From contig NZ_QMEA01000063.1 in the NCBI RefSeq assembly GCF_012912105.1, positions 23,291 through 87,290 on the forward strand: a stretch of DNA of 64,000 nucleotides, given 5' to 3'. The notes below the pieces were generated by a model, which worked only from the letters and a program-made list of their open reading frames with translations, had not been told where the DNA came from and ran no database searches. The position numbers and the translations under genes were made by a program. The stretch is from Brasilonema sp. UFV-L1 (GTDB lineage: Bacteria > Cyanobacteriota > Cyanobacteriia > Cyanobacteriales > Nostocaceae). Numbering within the stretch: position 1 is the first letter of the stretch; each line of letters begins with the position of its first letter. Positions 25,453 to 34,914 of this stretch are shown here, piece after piece.

Positions 25453-28400
25453 TGCAATAAAGACTGGGGATGACGAGCCAGGTCTTCAAAGAATCTGGCA
25501 TAAAACTCGAATATCTCGTAGACACTGCTGGGGATAACTTCGCACTCACGCGCCCGATGTCCTAATCGCTCAAATCGACGGGCGATCGCACTCATTGCGA
25601 TTTCTGGCATGGGAATATAACTAGGAGATTCTATCTCAAAGGATGGTCCGGCTGTTTTACCGCTTTTGCCTGAGGGCATACTCATCAGCAACTCTCCTAA
25701 AGGACGCATCATTCCTGTCATCACGTCAATACCAGCATTCATCAGCTTTGAACGCCGCAGACTACCAGTGGGCATCAATCCAAAGTGCTGTACCATAAGT
25801 TGTATCATCAGGAAATAACTCTCGTTGAATATTTCCATGACTGCCCTGGTTTGGGGAACAGTGACAACGTTAGTGTTATAATCTCGATAATGTAAGGAAG
25901 GATTACGCAAAGCAGGATAGGAAGGGTTCCACGGTATTTTGCATCCTGTTTCAGCATTGGTCATCTGCTCAGAGGAAAGCGCGTCTGCTAGACGACGAAA
26001 TTGTTGATAGTGAGAACGTTCAAATTTCGGTGATTTGGCATGACATCCCTCTCCCTGTTCGACAATAAGATCGATGGCAAAAAGTGCGCTGTTGAGGTCG
26101 TCTACCTGAAACTGGTAATCTGGGTGAACCTTGTTAAAGTCATCGCGTAAAAATAAACGATGTTCGCCACCGACATTACCCTTTTTGACCATGAATAAAT
26201 CTGGAATATTCTTCAGCCCTTCGCGAATCTGATGGTACAGTTCGCTCAAAGAACCATAACCGTGCAGGTGGTGAACTGTAGGATCGCCTCCTGCTGGTTC
26301 ATTGCTGAGGTTTTCTTCTAAAAAGTCGGGCATCTCCAAGCGCATAAAACGCTGTAGAGAGGTGGCGTTCAATGGTTCAAGAGCAAAGTCTACATCAATG
26401 GGAAAGCGTCCATTGAGTTCCCGGAAGTTGGGGACTGCTGGATAAAAAGGTTCCCCGATCGCCATCAATATATTGTTAACCATCAAAAAGTGAATCATTT
26501 CCTCGCGGGAAATTTCCAGCACCACACCGCGCATCCCGTAACTTTTGACTTCTTTCCCGTCACCACAAGCTAAATGTAACTGTTCAGGAGTCCATAAACC
26601 CCGACGTACATATTCCTGACCAGTGACATAGTTGGGAATAGAGTATCCTGCATAGATGTATTGCAACATGACAGCAACTTCCAACTCCGCCGCTTGTTTT
26701 AGCGCACTTACTAACTCCTCTCGCGTCTGGAGTGTGCGTTGGGTACGCTTTGGTTCTGGAGTTGCACTTGGGACGTAGCCGACTCGCTGCTGATTTTGCA
26801 GAAACTTCAGCAAAAGCATCGACTTGGCTTGAGACATATCGCGCGTTGGAGGCATATAGTAAGTCTTATATTTGTTGCGAGGGTCAGACATCTGCCACAT
26901 CAAACGCGCATAGGTTTCTACCTTGCATTGGTCAGCGAGACTGAAGACATCTACTTTCATAAACGAGAAACTTAACTCGTAGAAAGCTAGAACGTGTTCG
27001 TAGATTAAGTTAAAATCTACAGCTTGATCAGGAATGTCTTCTAGGTGCCAGTCATCACTCATGACTCGAACAGCAAAGAAGCCAGCACCACCCCAAAATC
27101 CGAGTTTATCATCATTGTCATAAGCAATTTCCGCTTCGTCTAAGTCATTAGAATCACAGGCATTGCATATTTGCGGGATGATATTATTTTCTTTGCGCTC
27201 TTGGCGACTTGGCGGTTCGTACTTCATCCCCTTTTTGTGCAACGCCGAATCACAAACTAAATCTTCAGAGTGAGCAGATAGCAAAACTCGTGTCGTTCCT
27301 GATTTGGCACCGCGCACAGTTACCCAAGCGCGCCCCTTGTAGTCAGTGGAAATTGCACATGTGGGGGTAAATTCTCCCTGAAACTCCCGCTTTCCTGGCT
27401 TGAAGTGGACAATTTCCATTTCACTGCTGCGAGGAAAGTGGAAAGTCTTATCTACGTTGGCGCGATCGCTTTCAAACTCGTAGCGTAGTTGAGGAAAGGC
27501 TTTTGGGTTGTAGAACTGACGCAGATAGACAGACTCAACTGGTGCAGGACGCCCCCGGACGAAAGACCGTACTTCTAACTCGACTGCATGGTCTTCACCA
27601 CGCTTCCAGTTTGGATGTTCTAGAAATAAACAAGCGTCATCTATCTGAAGGTTGATTTCTTCTTCTTGAACGAGAATTTGCGGTTGTCCGTTAGGTGCTG
27701 TCCCAAGGATGCATAAACCTTGCTGTTCTATTTCCTCAGACAAGTTTTCAAGCGGTTCTGCTAAAGGAACATCTACAATTCCACTGGTGAGTTGATGCGC
27801 TTGGTGTTGGTATTTTTCCTTTGGTATCCGCGCTATCAACCTTTTGCTGTCAACGGTACGCACTTCCAAATCACCCAAGTCAAGTTTGGGACCAATAGCG
27901 TGAGTTGGTCCTGGTCCCGGTTTGGGGGCGCGTCCTACACAGGGTACTGCTGTGACCATGTTTAAACTCACGCCTTGAGGGGTGACTTGCAAGGTGAGGT
28001 TAGACATTGGTCGAGATTCTATTTCCGATTCCGCCGCACGTCGAGGAGTGAGCAAGCGTCCGTGAGGATAAGTGCTGAGTTCATCTTGACACCATAATCC
28101 GATAGTTCCGTGCAGTTCCCAGAAAGTTGGTGAGTCAGGCTGAACTGGTGCAGACATATTACTGATGCCCAATTGCACAACTAACCCCAACACATCATCA
28201 CGATTCATTGCTTCTCGTAACATTGATACTGTTGGTGACTGGGCGACTTCTTCACCCCAAAGGAAATCTTGAGTATCTTTGGGGACAGTAAATTGATAAA
28301 CGGCTGCTCGTTTAAATTCACTATTGAGACAGTGTTGAGGTAATTCGCGGATATGGTTGAAGTTTTGCCAACGGGCTAACTGCAGACCTGAAATTGGTCC

Positions 28401-28904
28401 AGAAACCATATTTGGGGTTTCGTGAGAACCACCAAGGCGTCCGAAGGTTAATTGACCCAACATAATTGTGTTAGTCCAATTGGAAGCTGGATCGCATTCA
28501 AAGAAGCGGGCGCGATTGAAGCTTGTTTTGACGTAATCATTGTAGTGACCCCATAAATCAACACTGCGTCCGACAACTGGATCGTGTTGGTCAATCTGTC
28601 CAAACTCGCGTTGTGTGCTGACAATTTGTGCTTCAATCGAGAAGTGACCGTTTCCGCCAAAGTCCCACCCCATTGCCATGCTGAAGGGACCATTTTCATC
28701 TAATTCTCCTTGAGCATTGAACCGAGGTCCTAAGTTATACAGGTATTCGTGGTACTCGGACGCTCTACGCTGCTGGTCAAATGGCTTACCGTTCATGTAG
28801 ACTGTGTTGCTACTGACATCTACCAGACCGTTTTTATGTCCTGTAGGGGCGTGGATGCGTGCGAAACCTTGAAAGTGCAGCCGGGGAAAATTTAAGATAC
28901 TCAT
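25449..28904 (-). CDS. rebD: Chromopyrrolate synthase-like enzyme (RebD/StaD/VioB family)
   Basis: This 1151-residue protein begins with LNFPRLHFQGFARIHAPTG and NGLVDVSSNTVYMNGKPF, characteristic of VioB/RebD/StaD. Those heme enzymes couple two indole-3-pyruvate imine molecules into a bisindole. The large N-terminal part (~1-700) is beta-rich. A ferritin-like domain follows (about 720-960), starting TREELVSALKQAAELEVAVML and including SREEMIHFLMVNNIL with candidate metal or heme ligands. It is about 140 residues longer than RebD or VioB as I remember them, mostly in the middle. The tryptophan oxidase gene precedes it after an 850-base gap. In this setting the product is most likely chromopyrrolic acid rather than a violacein precursor, since RebC and RebP homologues follow. 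Confidence 0.88.
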   Translation of the reverse strand: MSILNFPRLHFQGFARIHAPTGHKNGLVDVSSNTVYMNGKPFDQQRRASEYHEYLYNLGPRFNAQGELDENGPFSMAMGWDFGGNGHFSIEAQIVSTQREFGQIDQHDPVVGRSVDLWGHYNDYVKTSFNRARFFECDPASNWTNTIMLGQLTFGRLGGSHETPNMVSGPISGLQLARWQNFNHIRELPQHCLNSEFKRAAVYQFTVPKDTQDFLWGEEVAQSPTVSMLREAMNRDDVLGLVVQLGISNMSAPVQPDSPTFWELHGTIGLWCQDELSTYPHGRLLTPRRAAESEIESRPMSNLTLQVTPQGVSLNMVTAVPCVGRAPKPGPGPTHAIGPKLDLGDLEVRTVDSKRLIARIPKEKYQHQAHQLTSGIVDVPLAEPLENLSEEIEQQGLCILGTAPNGQPQILVQEEEINLQIDDACLFLEHPNWKRGEDHAVELEVRSFVRGRPAPVESVYLRQFYNPKAFPQLRYEFESDRANVDKTFHFPRSSEMEIVHFKPGKREFQGEFTPTCAISTDYKGRAWVTVRGAKSGTTRVLLSAHSEDLVCDSALHKKGMKYEPPSRQERKENNIIPQICNACDSNDLDEAEIAYDNDDKLGFWGGAGFFAVRVMSDDWHLEDIPDQAVDFNLIYEHVLAFYELSFSFMKVDVFSLADQCKVETYARLMWQMSDPRNKYKTYYMPPTRDMSQAKSMLLLKFLQNQQRVGYVPSATPEPKRTQRTLQTREELVSALKQAAELEVAVMLQYIYAGYSIPNYVTGQEYVRRGLWTPEQLHLACGDGKEVKSYGMRGVVLEISREEMIHFLMVNNILMAIGEPFYPAVPNFRELNGRFPIDVDFALEPLNATSLQRFMRLEMPDFLEENLSNEPAGGDPTVHHLHGYGSLSELYHQIREGLKNIPDLFMVKKGNVGGEHRLFLRDDFNKVHPDYQFQVDDLNSALFAIDLIVEQGEGCHAKSPKFERSHYQQFRRLADALSSEQMTNAETGCKIPWNPSYPALRNPSLHYRDYNTNVVTVPQTRAVMEIFNESYFLMIQLMVQHFGLMPTGSLRRSKLMNAGIDVMTGMMRPLGELLMSMPSGKSGKTAGPSFEIESPSYIPMPEIAMSAIARRFERLGHRARECEVIPSSVYEIFEFYARFFEDLARHPQSLLH

Positions 28905-29601
28905 CTTAAAAAACCATTTTTATGACTTTGGACAAAAAGGGAAGGTAGGAAAGAAAATAAGGACTTTGCTGAATATTTGTGTTTATCTGACAAATCGGGA
29001 AAGTGGGCAAGTTATGGGAGTTAAAACACGAGATGATTAATTTTCCCGATAAATACTGATTTGTATTGAAATGGAACAAAATATGAGACTGTACTGAAGT
29101 TTAACCGTATCTAGAAATATTTCAGCCCTTCTTTATGTTAGAAAAATACCTCATTGACAGCAAGCTTGTTATCTATATGTTTTACATATACATTGATTTT
29201 TTGTTAACTTTAATACATCAAGGAGCTTGCGGTCATATTTTGTTTGAAGCATTGTGAATACGTGTTAAGTTTACTCCCAGATACATTGTCTTTGTCTCAA
29301 AGACTACTATCTTGTTTTCTTTTGTTTTTCTTCATAAATAGCGTTCCTTGAACAAGTCAGGGTTGATAGTCATAAGGTCACAACAAATATATAGAGTTGA
29401 GTCAGTCGAACTTATGCAGTTACAGATTTGAACAGAGGCATAATAAGTGCAGCACAGGAGCAAATCAGAGGGCGAAAACCCTTTTACTTCTGACGGGCGT
29501 GACTTCTGAATTCTACTGTATGTTCTCAACCTTCCAAATCTATTGAACGGGCGAGTTGAGATGATTAAGCCATTTGACAACCCTGTAATGGTTGGTTATC
29601 T
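28905..29601. other. Gene-free region between the RebO- and RebD-like genes
   Basis: No credible coding frame is present; a minus-strand frame of 82 codons (29332-29580) lacks family features. The sequence is AT-rich and could contain a separate promoter for the rebD-like gene. Confidence 0.5.
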
Positions 29602-29797
29602 TCTAGAGGGCGTTGCTGATTTGAAGTATGAATCTAGTTTTGTCATGCTGAATGTAGCGAAGCGAAATGAAGCATCTGCAGAGATTCTATGTCCTGCGGA
29701 CACGCTGCGCTAACGCTTCACTTCGTTACGCTGTCCTGCGGACACGCTGCGCTAACAGAATGACAATTCATACGCTGATTCAGCAACGCCTTCTAGA
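29602..29797. repeat. 196-bp MITE-like element overlapping the 3' end of the tryptophan oxidase gene
   Basis: Left end TCTAGAGGGCGTTGCTGA (29602-) and right end TCAGCAACGCCTTCTAGA (-29797) are inverted repeats. The similarity continues inward about 45 bases on each side, with an indel (GTATGAA, TTGTCAT-type blocks). The interior has two direct copies of TGTCCTGCGGACACGCTGCG (from 29691 and 29732). The last 14 codons and the stop of the rebO-like gene lie inside the right end. Confidence 0.65.
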
Positions 29798-31311
29798 GTC
29801 TTACCATTTGTCAAACTCCTCATCAAGTACTTTTTTTTTGCTTTCAATGTTGGTTTGTGAGAAACAATATCGTACACAGCGAAAAGTGCAGACTCGATAG
29901 AACCCTGAAGCCAAGCAGGGTATTTAGAACAATGTTCGCCAGCAAAGAAGAGAGTGTTTTGTGGTCTAGCAGCTTCTAAGTAATTGACAGTATGATTCGA
30001 TTCATCAGACGTATCATCGCTCCAATGAACAGTGCATCCACCAGCACTCCACTCGTAATTACCCCAGGCAATTGAAGCCATATTTAAAACCATACTAGGA
30101 GTTTTCAGCTCTGGGTGAATTTTGCTGACTCTATTCTTGACATAAGCATGACGCTCTTGCTCAGACATCATCCCCAAGCGTTGTGCATCATCGCCGATAG
30201 TATAACTAGCAAGAATCGTACTACCACTTTCAGGGTTGAATTTCACAGAAGGATAGTATATTTGGCGAACGCCATCACCACTGAAAGATGCACCACCCTT
30301 GATACCTTGTTTTTCCCAAAAAGCTTGTTCTGTGTGAAATGCGACCTTGGTTGCTGGACAATATATAGTGTTGTCGATAGATTCTAATTTTCTGTCATCA
30401 AATCCGCTTAACTTCATCTTCCGCAAGACTGAGAAAGGAATAGTGCATAACACATAGTCACAACTGCGGGTATGCAACTGTCCATTTTCCAAGTAATCCA
30501 ATTCTACGTGGTCTTGACATACGCGTATTGCCACTATTTTTTGGTTGCACTGAATCGGAGAGTTGATTGATGCTACCAGACGTTGGATGAGTTGATCCAT
30601 TCCACCTTTGAGTTGTAATAAATCGTGACTAGTTTCAACTAAGATGTCACTGAAGAACATATCCAAAGCTTTGCTGCAACGAGCGCGAAAACTTGGGTTA
30701 TCTTTGAGAAATTCTTGTAAGTCGATAGTTTCGCCGTCTTCGCTAAAATAAGGTTCTAAATCCAGTCTTTCTAATTCATCCATTAAATGTGATTTCAAGT
30801 CTTGTTCCAAACTTTCACGCAAGTTACCAGGAGAAATAGTATCGACGATGGTTTTCAGCCATCCAGCAAAGAGTTGGGTTTTCTCGCTGTAATCATTGTC
30901 GGTAAAAATTCCTTGATAACGCTCTTGAACGAGGCGGGGTGCGTCTTTCATCCGGAAAGTTTTGTCTTGGATGTTTATGAAGGCGTTTTGTTCTTCAAAG
31001 ACTGTGACAAATTTGCAGAGTTTGTCATCCAACCCCATTTGGGATACATAGTGCAGTGTATGCTGATGTTCACTGGGGATACGCATTGCTCCCAGTTCTG
31101 CGTAGGGTGCGTCAGGTTCGTTTCCAAAATGGTGAGTCCAAATTCGACCACCGATACGTGGGCTAGCTTCCATAATATCTACTTGATGACCCAGACGTTC
31201 TAACTCATAGGCTGCAACCAAACCAGCAATCCCCGCGCCGAGAATGGTGATGCGCCTACTTTCGGGGAAGTTTGCTAGTTTGCACATATCGAGCATTGCT
31301 GTGGTGTCCAT
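29752..31311 (-). CDS. rebO: L-tryptophan oxidase-like flavin amine oxidase (RebO/StaO/VioA type)
   Basis: This 519-residue FAD amine oxidase has ITILGAGIAGL (21-31), PRIGGRIWT (51-59) and the C-terminal FAD contact FFAGEHCSKYPAWLQGSIESA. Members next to RebD/VioB homologues oxidise tryptophan or chlorotryptophan to the indole-3-pyruvate imine, the substrate of the following enzyme. That genomic pairing is the main reason to prefer tryptophan. The ATG is preceded by a strong GGAGG site. The final ~14 residues are encoded by the end of a MITE-like element, so the natural C-terminus has been replaced or extended. It is the first gene of the minus-strand biosynthetic series. Confidence 0.85.
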   Translation of the reverse strand: MDTTAMLDMCKLANFPESRRITILGAGIAGLVAAYELERLGHQVDIMEASPRIGGRIWTHHFGNEPDAPYAELGAMRIPSEHQHTLHYVSQMGLDDKLCKFVTVFEEQNAFINIQDKTFRMKDAPRLVQERYQGIFTDNDYSEKTQLFAGWLKTIVDTISPGNLRESLEQDLKSHLMDELERLDLEPYFSEDGETIDLQEFLKDNPSFRARCSKALDMFFSDILVETSHDLLQLKGGMDQLIQRLVASINSPIQCNQKIVAIRVCQDHVELDYLENGQLHTRSCDYVLCTIPFSVLRKMKLSGFDDRKLESIDNTIYCPATKVAFHTEQAFWEKQGIKGGASFSGDGVRQIYYPSVKFNPESGSTILASYTIGDDAQRLGMMSEQERHAYVKNRVSKIHPELKTPSMVLNMASIAWGNYEWSAGGCTVHWSDDTSDESNHTVNYLEAARPQNTLFFAGEHCSKYPAWLQGSIESALFAVYDIVSHKPTLKAKKKYLMRSLTNGKTLEGVAESAYELSFC

Positions 31312-32038
31312 TTTTCAATTCCTCCAGTCAATGAGTTGGTTGTTTGTTTCGGGTGTTTCAACCGCTTCAAAAATTTCATACGGCGGAGGAATTTTTTTTA
31401 TGCACTTGATGCTCAAGCTATGTGAAAAAAATAATCAGACTACAGTTAGATGACAAGCATAGATAAGTGATGCGTCAGTAGACAGCCAAACCCTTGCGCG
31501 AAAGTCCGGAGGACAGGCGATCGCAAAGGCGATCGCACAAGACTTGCGATTTAAACAATGCAAGTCTTGTGTCTGCTTCAATTGCTACATCTATGGTTAA
31601 CGACATTGATTTCTCCTGAATTAACGCAAAAACGCTAGCTGTTAAATTCTTCTTGTTTTAGAATCTGATGCATAAACGGATAAGAGTATCAAAGACTTGA
31701 TTTCTTTCTTAAATGCAATTTAAGTTGATTATTGACATTAGACGATATGAAAAAGTCGTAAAAAGTACGAAGTTTTCAAATAAGATTTCTAGGAACTTAT
31801 CGAAAGATTTTTCTAAAAGTCTTAAAAAGTCATATGTCTGTCTTTTAATTATGTACAACTATATATAGCAGTCCTAAATCATATGCCCGTAGGGCACGCT
31901 ACGCGCTCCGTGAAAAACAATATTCCCGATTTCTCAAAGAAGTCGGGAATATGAACCTTGGTATTTTCAAAAAATCAAACAAGCAAAATCAATTGCAAGT
32001 TTCTGTCCTAATCCTTGTGATGTCGGTGTGATTAATGA
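31312..32038. other. Upstream region of the biosynthetic series, with two hairpins and HIP1 sites
   Basis: No gene is seen. ACAAGACTTGC (31537-31547) pairs perfectly with GCAAGTCTTGT (31560-31570) next to two GGCGATCGCA motifs. ATATTCCCGATTTCT (31920-31934) pairs with AGAAGTCGGGAATAT (31938-31952) with one mismatch and could terminate transcription from the VOC gene at 32039. A GC-rich dispersed repeat (CCCGTAGGGCACGCTACGC) lies at 31887-31905. The promoter of the rebO-like gene should lie in this interval. Confidence 0.5.
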
Positions 32039-32434
32039 CTACTTCAATGCATACTCAGGGTTATATTCAACGAACTCAATCTCATTTCCATCTGGATCAT
32101 TGACATAAATTCTGTGCTTGGTTTCTGAGGCTGTCATTGTGTAATATTCAATCTTCTCAGTATCAAGCAGTTTTTTCAAAGCTTCACCATCTTTAATCAC
32201 AAAGCCGACATGATTTATGCCAATGCTTTCATAGGGCGTATGTACACGCTCTTGATCCGTTTGATCATTGAGGGCAAGATAAAATTGATTATCTCCGAAA
32301 TGCATCCAGTGTCTACCCTCAAATACGCCCTCAGCGCGTACATACCAATCAGGAAATAGGATTTGATAAAACTTCTTGGTTGCATCAATATCTTTGCAAG
32401 AAACGTTGATATGTTCAAAGCGAATAAAGTTCAT
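32039..32434 (-). CDS. VOC-superfamily protein upstream of the indolocarbazole genes
   Basis: The frame is open to 32473 but the conserved region begins at the ATG at 32434 (131 residues), which follows a GGAG-like site. It has HINVSCKDIDATKKFYQILFP and INHVGFVIKDGEALKKLL, and ends in NDPDGNEIEFVEY. The metal-ligand histidines and the terminal glutamate are in place, so a metal-dependent activity is plausible. It is transcribed toward the biosynthetic genes, 730 bases away. A link to the pathway is possible but unproven. Confidence 0.8.
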   Translation of the reverse strand: MNFIRFEHINVSCKDIDATKKFYQILFPDWYVRAEGVFEGRHWMHFGDNQFYLALNDQTDQERVHTPYESIGINHVGFVIKDGEALKKLLDTEKIEYYTMTASETKHRIYVNDPDGNEIEFVEYNPEYALK

Positions 32435-32467
32435 ATTTTTCTCCTTTGCGCCGAACCCTGTGTCATG

Positions 32468-32522
32468 AATCAATGAACAGTTATCAAATCGATAATTGAT
32501 AACTGATAACTGATCATTGATT
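32468..32522. repeat. Near-perfect 19-bp inverted repeat
   Basis: AATCAATGAACAGTTATCA (32468-32486) and TGATAACTGATCATTGATT (32504-32522) differ at one position. This belongs to the GATAACTG-type intergenic repeats seen elsewhere in the window. It lies just upstream of the VOC gene; the rest of 32523-32813 shows nothing recognisable. Confidence 0.55.
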
Positions 32523-32813
32523 AGTAGTTAAATCGGCAAAGCACCGAAAACTGCAGCAAATCCTGCATCTAAGTGAGTAACCTCACTGACAACAAGGCTT
32601 TGCATACCTGGTGGGTTCTTAATTTCATCTATCTGTTTAAATCATAGTCGATATGAGTATGAGTTTGCCAGACTTTAGCAAAAAAAAATCGCTGACATTT
32701 TATCTGCCTGCGATTATCTGGTGAGTATTGAATCACTGGCTGTCACATTTGGGACAGTGTTGTGGTGGTCACAAATTTGGAGTAAAGATTGACAATTAAA
32801 GCTTTTTATGTAA

Positions 32814-33173
32814 TCACAACGGATACGAAGAAGAAGAAACTTTCTCATCAAATCCGCATACGACCTTGTTGTCAGCCGGGTTGTAAGGCATTAACTCAGC
32901 AACTTGCGCTTTGTTAAGTCTGTTAACGCAGATGCGTCTTGTCGTTTGATCAACCTCAGATTCATCGTAAGGTAGTAATACCTGCTTGTTAGTCATTCCG
33001 TCATTAAGCTCGACAACCAAGTACTGAAAATGTCCAGCTTCATCAACCAAAATATCCACTACTTGCCCCGCCTTTTCCTCTTGAGCTGTATAGACTTCAA
33101 AGTGCATGAGGTCATGCTCCTTAAATGAACGACGGGAACTTGCTTCAAAATCTTCAATTCTTAAAAGTGTCAT
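32814..33173 (-). CDS. PRC-barrel domain protein
   Basis: The 119-residue protein matches a PRC-barrel fold: HFEVYTAQEEKAGQVVDILVDEAGHFQYLVVEL, then KQVLLPYDESEVD. Free-standing PRC-barrel proteins in cyanobacteria are poorly understood; related ones occur in stress-response and photosynthetic settings. An AACTGGAG-like site lies just upstream of the ATG. The next minus-strand gene upstream is the DUF1816 gene. Confidence 0.75.
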   Translation of the reverse strand: MTLLRIEDFEASSRRSFKEHDLMHFEVYTAQEEKAGQVVDILVDEAGHFQYLVVELNDGMTNKQVLLPYDESEVDQTTRRICVNRLNKAQVAELMPYNPADNKVVCGFDEKVSSSSYPL

Positions 33174-33286
33174 AATTTTCTCCAGTTTTTTATCTGGTTT
33201 TCTGCTTTATAAGTGCTCTCTTCTCACGACAACTCTATTTTTCTGAGTCATTAAGCTAAATCTAGGTAATAAAACTCTCTGCAATT

Positions 33287-33505
33287 TTAAAAACTCTTTA
33301 CCAATTCATCCTTGGGGAAAATTGTTAGCTCCTTTGGCTCACACCATTTAATCTGAACAGTAATTCCTTGTGCTCCTTCGTTAACTAGATCCTCAATGTA
33401 GCCATCTTGGTCAACAATAGCTTGCTCAACATTATCGAAAGGTCCAAAGTAGTAGGTACAGCAGGGCTTATTGGAGATAATTTCTACCCAACAGTCCATT
33501 TTCAT
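33287..33505 (-). CDS. DUF1816 family small protein
   Basis: This ~72-residue cyanobacterial protein has the DUF1816 core WVEIISNKPCCTYYFGPF, YIEDLVNEGAQGITVQIKW and KELTIF. The function is unknown; the family is found next to phycobilisome or stress genes in some genomes. The start is uncertain: ATG at 33505 sits three bases after AAGGAG, while the next ATG at 33499 has better spacing. A longer reading to 33538 is unlikely. Confidence 0.8.
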   Translation of the reverse strand: MKMDCWVEIISNKPCCTYYFGPFDNVEQAIVDQDGYIEDLVNEGAQGITVQIKWCEPKELTIFPKDELVKSF

Positions 33506-33783
33506 GAGCTCCTTTTCAATAGTTGGTGTGAAAATCATGGCAGTTCTGTGTAATTATCTTAATGGCACTACTTACGCGTTCCCGATTTGGTACTTACTTC
33601 AAAAGTGACCACAAAGTTTATTTTCTGAAGATTTGATTTATTTTTTAGATTATAAAAAGTAGTTGTCAAATTCAGTCGGTTACTTACCCAATTTTTATAG
33701 GTAGATATCCGCTTTTAGTTGTGAGGCTGAACTCAACCTTTGCTCTGGGAGGATGAATGGGGTAGTTGGCTCACAGTAAACTT

Positions 33784-34869
33784 ATGGTCAATAAAAAAGC
33801 ACTACCTCAACAGATGGATAGCAACTTAGAAAATATTTTACAAGCTCAACTCAACCAATCACTTCACTTCACTGGCTGTATGGGTGTCAATGTTGCTATC
33901 AATGATGAGAAACATGGAACCTTCTTAGGAAGCAGTGGTTTCTCGGATCTTGATGCCAAAGAACCTCTTGGTGTCAATCGCTCATTTTACATTTACAGCA
34001 TTACCAAAACCTTTGTTTCTGTTTGCTTATTGCGTTTAGCTCAGGATAAACTGTTAAATTTAGATGATCCACTGACGAAATGGTTACCTCAAATGCCATT
34101 TGAGGATACTATCACCTTGCGTCGGTTGCTAAATCATACAAGTGGAGTACCGAGTTACACGAACCTTGAAGATTATTTGCCTGCTGTCTGTGAAAATCCT
34201 TCCGTTCCTTGGACACATGAGAAAGTTGCTGAATTAACCTGTACAGGAAAACTCGATTTTGAACCACCAGAAGGATGGAGTTATTCAAACACAGGTTATA
34301 TGTTGCTGTATGAAGTGATTGAAGCAGTTAGTGGTAAAAAATTTGCCCAAGCGTTAGAAGACAACGTGTTTTCAGTATTGAATTTACAAAATACTTATGT
34401 TGCTCATCATGTTGACACAAAAAGCGTTCTGACACCTGGTTATTGTCGATACCTAAATTCAGAACGAATTATGGAGAATGTCATTCCTCGTTATCATCCA
34501 GATTGGTGTGCAACAGGACTTATTGCTTCTACGTCTGAAGAAGTTGTGAAATTTTTTGACGGTCTTTTCTCTGGTAAACTATTAGCTTCCACACAATTAG
34601 AGCAGATGCTCACCCTTGTACCTACTGGTACTCGCGAGCCTTGGTATAAAAAACCTTGTTATGGTTTAGGAATCATGGCAGATCCTGAATCTAGGTATGG
34701 TGAGAAGTATGGGCATGGTGGAGATGGTCCTGGTTATAATCTATGGGCGATGCATTTACCCAATTTTCACGGACGCAAACTGACGTTAGCAGTTTTTTGT
34801 AATACTTCTGTTATTGGTCATCCTTATGGAATGGTGAATGATTTATTGCGTGTTCTTGAAGCTGTATAG
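33784..34869 (+). CDS. Serine hydrolase of the beta-lactamase/class C-like family
   Basis: The ~360-residue protein has the SxxK motif SITK at the catalytic serine, the YxN motif in WSYSNTGYMLLYEV and a late HGGDGPGY replacing the KTG box. It resembles D-alanyl-D-alanine carboxypeptidase and esterase-type members. There is no clear signal peptide, so a cytoplasmic esterase or peptidase role is possible. The ATG at 33784 is used; a TTG at 33766, closer to a GGAGG site, is an alternative. Confidence 0.85.
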   Translation: MVNKKALPQQMDSNLENILQAQLNQSLHFTGCMGVNVAINDEKHGTFLGSSGFSDLDAKEPLGVNRSFYIYSITKTFVSVCLLRLAQDKLLNLDDPLTKWLPQMPFEDTITLRRLLNHTSGVPSYTNLEDYLPAVCENPSVPWTHEKVAELTCTGKLDFEPPEGWSYSNTGYMLLYEVIEAVSGKKFAQALEDNVFSVLNLQNTYVAHHVDTKSVLTPGYCRYLNSERIMENVIPRYHPDWCATGLIASTSEEVVKFFDGLFSGKLLASTQLEQMLTLVPTGTREPWYKKPCYGLGIMADPESRYGEKYGHGGDGPGYNLWAMHLPNFHGRKLTLAVFCNTSVIGHPYGMVNDLLRVLEAV

Positions 34870-34914
34870 CAAACGGGTGAAAGGAATACCTTCCATCCGT
34901 AAAATTGCTTTATT

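Noticed and set aside
29332..29580. 82-codon minus-strand frame between the rebO- and rebD-like genes
   Set aside because: No homology pattern and no ribosome-binding site; it lies in AT-rich intergenic DNA.
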